From the NCBI GenBank assembly GCA_965214525.1, contig OZ243959.1, forward strand, positions 1,674,001-1,738,000: a stretch of DNA of 64,000 bases, in the 5' to 3' direction. Source of the stretch: Qipengyuania_B sp965214525. Lineage in GTDB: Bacteria; Pseudomonadota; Alphaproteobacteria; Sphingomonadales; Sphingomonadaceae. Under the pieces are notes generated by a model. That model saw only the letters and a list, made by a program, of their open reading frames with translations. It did no database searches and was not told the origin of the DNA. The translations under genes and the position numbers were made by a program. This document shows, one piece after another, positions 61,819 through 64,000 of the stretch; position 1 is the first letter of the stretch, and every line of letters starts with the position of its first letter.

Positions 61819-63521
61819 CGGGCAGCGAACCTGTCGAATGTGTCGGGCCCGATCGCTGCGCAATTGGGAGAGGCGATCCGGCTTGCAGGCAGCTGCACGT
61901 TTGCAGCATTCACGGGCACATCCGAAATGACGGCGAACTGGTAAGAGCGCAGCCTCGCATCCTCGACCATCCCTTTCGGAAATGCGGGTTCCTGCAGCGA
62001 TTCGCGCGTATAGACCAATGCGTGAACGGGTCTTTGGACTGCAGTCGTGGTGATGACGTGGTCGTTGATCGTCAGCTTGCGCAACGATACCGATTGGGCA
62101 GGGTCTGCGCTGACCATCTGGGCAACCACTGCGGAGCTTAGCGGGGCGCTCACGACGAGGCGCCGTCCGCATTCGCCACTGGCGATGATGCGACCTGCGT
62201 GCATCGCGCTCGACCATTTCTCCTTCAGCATCGCTCGGCGATCCCAAGCGGTGCCGCTGGGTGCGGTCAGCAAGTAAGGCCAGGCGCGCTTCGCGGCAAA
62301 ACCCGATGTTTCCACGACGTATGGATTGATGATGCCGGCTATCACCTGGTTGCCGCCGACCAGCAGAACGGCCGCCAGCGCGAGATGCCAGCGCCGGCGC
62401 AATCGCGATGCGATGGCTACGGCGATAACGATGGCCGCGCCTAGCGCAAACAGCAGGAAGTGGCGGGCCGGAAGAGGATTGGCGATCCAGAACAACAGGG
62501 TCACGGCCATCACCGCGAACGGTCCTAGCAGAGCGAACACGCGACCAAGCGAACCGGTTGCGAACAATTTTTGGAGCGAAAGGTCTTTGCGAAACGAAGA
62601 TACCGCCCAAACGAGCGCGATTGTACTCACCAACCCGATGGCCAGGATGAGCGCCCCGACGCCCGTGGGAATATTGTCGAGGCTGTACCAGTTCTCGACA
62701 AACCTGCGCGTCTGATCCTCGCCTTGGGCGACCATCAGACTGCGCACTATTACGAAGCCCACACATGCCGCGAGTGTCGCGCCCAAGCGAACGAGGCACT
62801 CTCCAAGATAGTTTTTCCATCCTGGCTCTTGCGGCGGGGCCAGCACCAGCAACGGGAATGCCAGGACGACTTCGAAACGCAACGTCAGCGCTGCACACAG
62901 GATCACCGCCGCGGCCAGTCGCAAGACGATCGCGGCGCTGCCCCGTGCTGGATACCACAGGAATGCCGTGCCCATCAGTAACCCGGCCAGGGCGGGCAGG
63001 ATGGGATGCGCTCCCCCGGCCAGTTCCAGGAACACCGGACTGCCTATGAAGATCGCCGTCGCGAGCGCGGCCGTTTTGCGGCTGTACCGGGTGGCCAGCG
63101 CCGCCCACAACAGCGGCAGGCATGCGATCGTTGCCCAGAAGCCGGTCGCATTCATCAGCCGGAACAGACTGCCATCAGTATCGAACGTTGCAGCGGAACT
63201 GAGCGCATAGATCAGCTGGATGTAGCCGAAGCTGTGCCATTTGCCGTAATGGAGGGTTCCGGCGATACCCTCGCCGGTCTGATGACCGTCCCAAAGACCG
63301 ATCGCCGCGAGGTAGAGATCCCACTCCGATAATTGCGTGTCGAAGGCGTAGACCCTCAGGAACAGGTAGAACGATGCCGACACCAGGGCGAGCAGCACAA
63401 GGTCGACCAACCGGATCGGCGTGCGCTCCCTGTTTGGCGAACCCGGAGCATCAGCGGCGTCGGACTGCCGTTGCGGCACTGCCTTCCCTTGCGAGAACTG
63501 TCCGAGGCTTCGCTCGATCAT
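61815..63521 (-). CDS. Multi-pass membrane protein, GT-C-like
   Basis: 568 aa from the ATG at 63521, which overlaps the UbiA-like stop (ATGA). Eleven to twelve helices. The loop after the first helix reads YAFDTQLSEWDLYLAAIGLW, with acidic residues where GT-C enzymes keep a catalytic Asp, and later AGGAHPILP. The C-terminal 170 residues are soluble, with a Cys in SGECGRRLVV. Overlapping genes on both sides place it firmly in the polyprenyl-sugar operon. Confidence 0.75.
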   Translation of the reverse strand: MIERSLGQFSQGKAVPQRQSDAADAPGSPNRERTPIRLVDLVLLALVSASFYLFLRVYAFDTQLSEWDLYLAAIGLWDGHQTGEGIAGTLHYGKWHSFGYIQLIYALSSAATFDTDGSLFRLMNATGFWATIACLPLLWAALATRYSRKTAALATAIFIGSPVFLELAGGAHPILPALAGLLMGTAFLWYPARGSAAIVLRLAAAVILCAALTLRFEVVLAFPLLVLAPPQEPGWKNYLGECLVRLGATLAACVGFVIVRSLMVAQGEDQTRRFVENWYSLDNIPTGVGALILAIGLVSTIALVWAVSSFRKDLSLQKLFATGSLGRVFALLGPFAVMAVTLLFWIANPLPARHFLLFALGAAIVIAVAIASRLRRRWHLALAAVLLVGGNQVIAGIINPYVVETSGFAAKRAWPYLLTAPSGTAWDRRAMLKEKWSSAMHAGRIIASGECGRRLVVSAPLSSAVVAQMVSADPAQSVSLRKLTINDHVITTTAVQRPVHALVYTRESLQEPAFPKGMVEDARLRSYQFAVISDVPVNAANVQLPASRIASPNCAAIGPDTFDRFAAR

Positions 63522-64000
63522 AACCAGGGTTGCCAACCCATTCGCGCCGCTGCGATGACGGGCGCAAGTATGGCAACGATAAGCAGGCTCTGACGATCGC
63601 GCAGCGCAAAGACCACCGGGTCGTCATCCACCTCGCCGCGTTGCGTCTTCATCCATAGCCGCGCCGTCCAGTAGAGCATCGCCGGAGGCAGCAGCCACAA
63701 CCACAGCGGTTCTTCGTAATTCGCGACCACTTGCGGAGAATCGATATACAGCGCCAGCACCAGCACGCTCATCAATGCGCTGGACGTACCAAGAGCCATC
63801 AATACCAAGATATCGCTCTGCATATAGCCACGGCCCGGCAAAGCGCGCGTTTTTTCCAGGCTGTTCATCAGTTCCGTGTAGCGTTTAACCAAGGCCAGGC
63901 TGAAGAACACGAACATGGAAAAAGCGAGCAACCAAAACGACGGGAAGATCTGCGTCGCGACCGAACCTGCGATGACCCGGATCGTATAAAGTCCGGCCAG
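63518..64000 (-). CDS. UbiA-family prenyltransferase, C-terminal part (cut by window edge)
   Basis: Only the last 160 residues are visible; the gene runs off the right edge. Readable are LYTIRVIAGSVATQIFPSFW, then FFSLALVKRYTELMNSL, PGRGYMQSDI and DDPVVFALRDRQS. This matches the C-terminal half of UbiA enzymes of the DPPR-synthase/UbiA-HAD type common in sphingomonads (GRGY and DDPVVFA near the end). Its stop overlaps the next gene, so it begins or continues the operon. Confidence 0.85.
   Translation of the reverse strand: MAGLYTIRVIAGSVATQIFPSFWLLAFSMFVFFSLALVKRYTELMNSLEKTRALPGRGYMQSDILVLMALGTSSALMSVLVLALYIDSPQVVANYEEPLWLWLLPPAMLYWTARLWMKTQRGEVDDDPVVFALRDRQSLLIVAILAPVIAAARMGWQPWL

Noticed and set aside
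61819..63123. Upstream extension of the 60196-61818 frame to 975 aa
   Set aside because: The extra part is a shifted reading of the neighbouring 568-aa gene; the ATG at 61818 overlaps that gene's stop.

Overview
The window looks like chromosomal DNA of a sphingomonad-type alphaproteobacterium (Sphingomonadaceae/Erythrobacteraceae). This rests on the family-level look of the proteins (DUF1993, DUF3768, ArsN2-type GNAT, SRAP, GtrA/GtrB, UbiA-type prenyltransferases, paired acyl-CoA dehydrogenases), on GC-rich coding sequence in the right half, and on short intergenic repeats that recur between genes on the left. No rRNA, intact tRNA or CRISPR array was seen. Names come from motif reading alone; no database search was possible.

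Left part, about 1-29 kb, is an accessory region. At 1-4.2 kb lies a replication module like that of a satellite or integrative element: a DNA-binding-like protein, an AlpA/excisionase-type HTH protein, an overlapping protein with an HUH-like H-Y-H motif, an array of GGGGAT repeats on a 9-bp register, a DUF927 ATPase, and a hairpin with a T-loop-like loop just after it. Next come a lipoprotein, an APH-type kinase and an ArsN2-like acetyltransferase separated by dispersed repeats. At 7.9-12.6 kb three overlapping genes form a tight operon: a GT32-like glycosyltransferase, a 740-aa GT25/sulfotransferase-like/GH16 fusion, and a NodU/CmcH-type carbamoyltransferase. After SRAP, DUF1993, a frameshifted esterase and a short SEDS-like membrane protein comes a minus-strand island at 17.0-20.5 kb with an XRE regulator, a small tyrosine recombinase, an HhH-GPD glycosylase, DUF3768 and a GNAT enzyme. 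A decayed IS3 element (22.0-23.2 kb) abuts one of two divergent, paralogous multi-pass proteins. The other lies in a gtrB-gtrA-gtrX-type operon at 25.3-28.1 kb, which suggests lipid-linked sugar modification of O-antigen or another surface glycan. An IS6-family remnant follows.

Middle part, 29-41 kb, holds a very large hybrid histidine kinase with a separate receiver protein, a 47-aa membrane protein overlapping an HTTM-like protein, an acyltransferase-3, a PD-(D/E)XK nuclease-like protein, and an alpha/beta-hydrolase-flavin reductase fusion whose nucleophile serine is replaced by alanine.

Right part, 41-64 kb, is GC-rich and gene-dense. It alternates acyl-CoA metabolism (crotonase, thiolase, thiolase-like protein, acyl-CoA synthetase, two adjacent acyl-CoA dehydrogenases, two transporters) with surface-glycan genes (HAD phosphatase, GT4, glycerophosphotransferase-like protein, flippase, nucleotidyltransferase). 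It ends in a minus-strand run of three GT-C-like membrane glycosyltransferases and two UbiA-family enzymes, the last cut by the window edge. The UbiA proteins next to GT-C enzymes suggest that a polyprenyl-phosphate-linked sugar, possibly a pentose, is made and used there.
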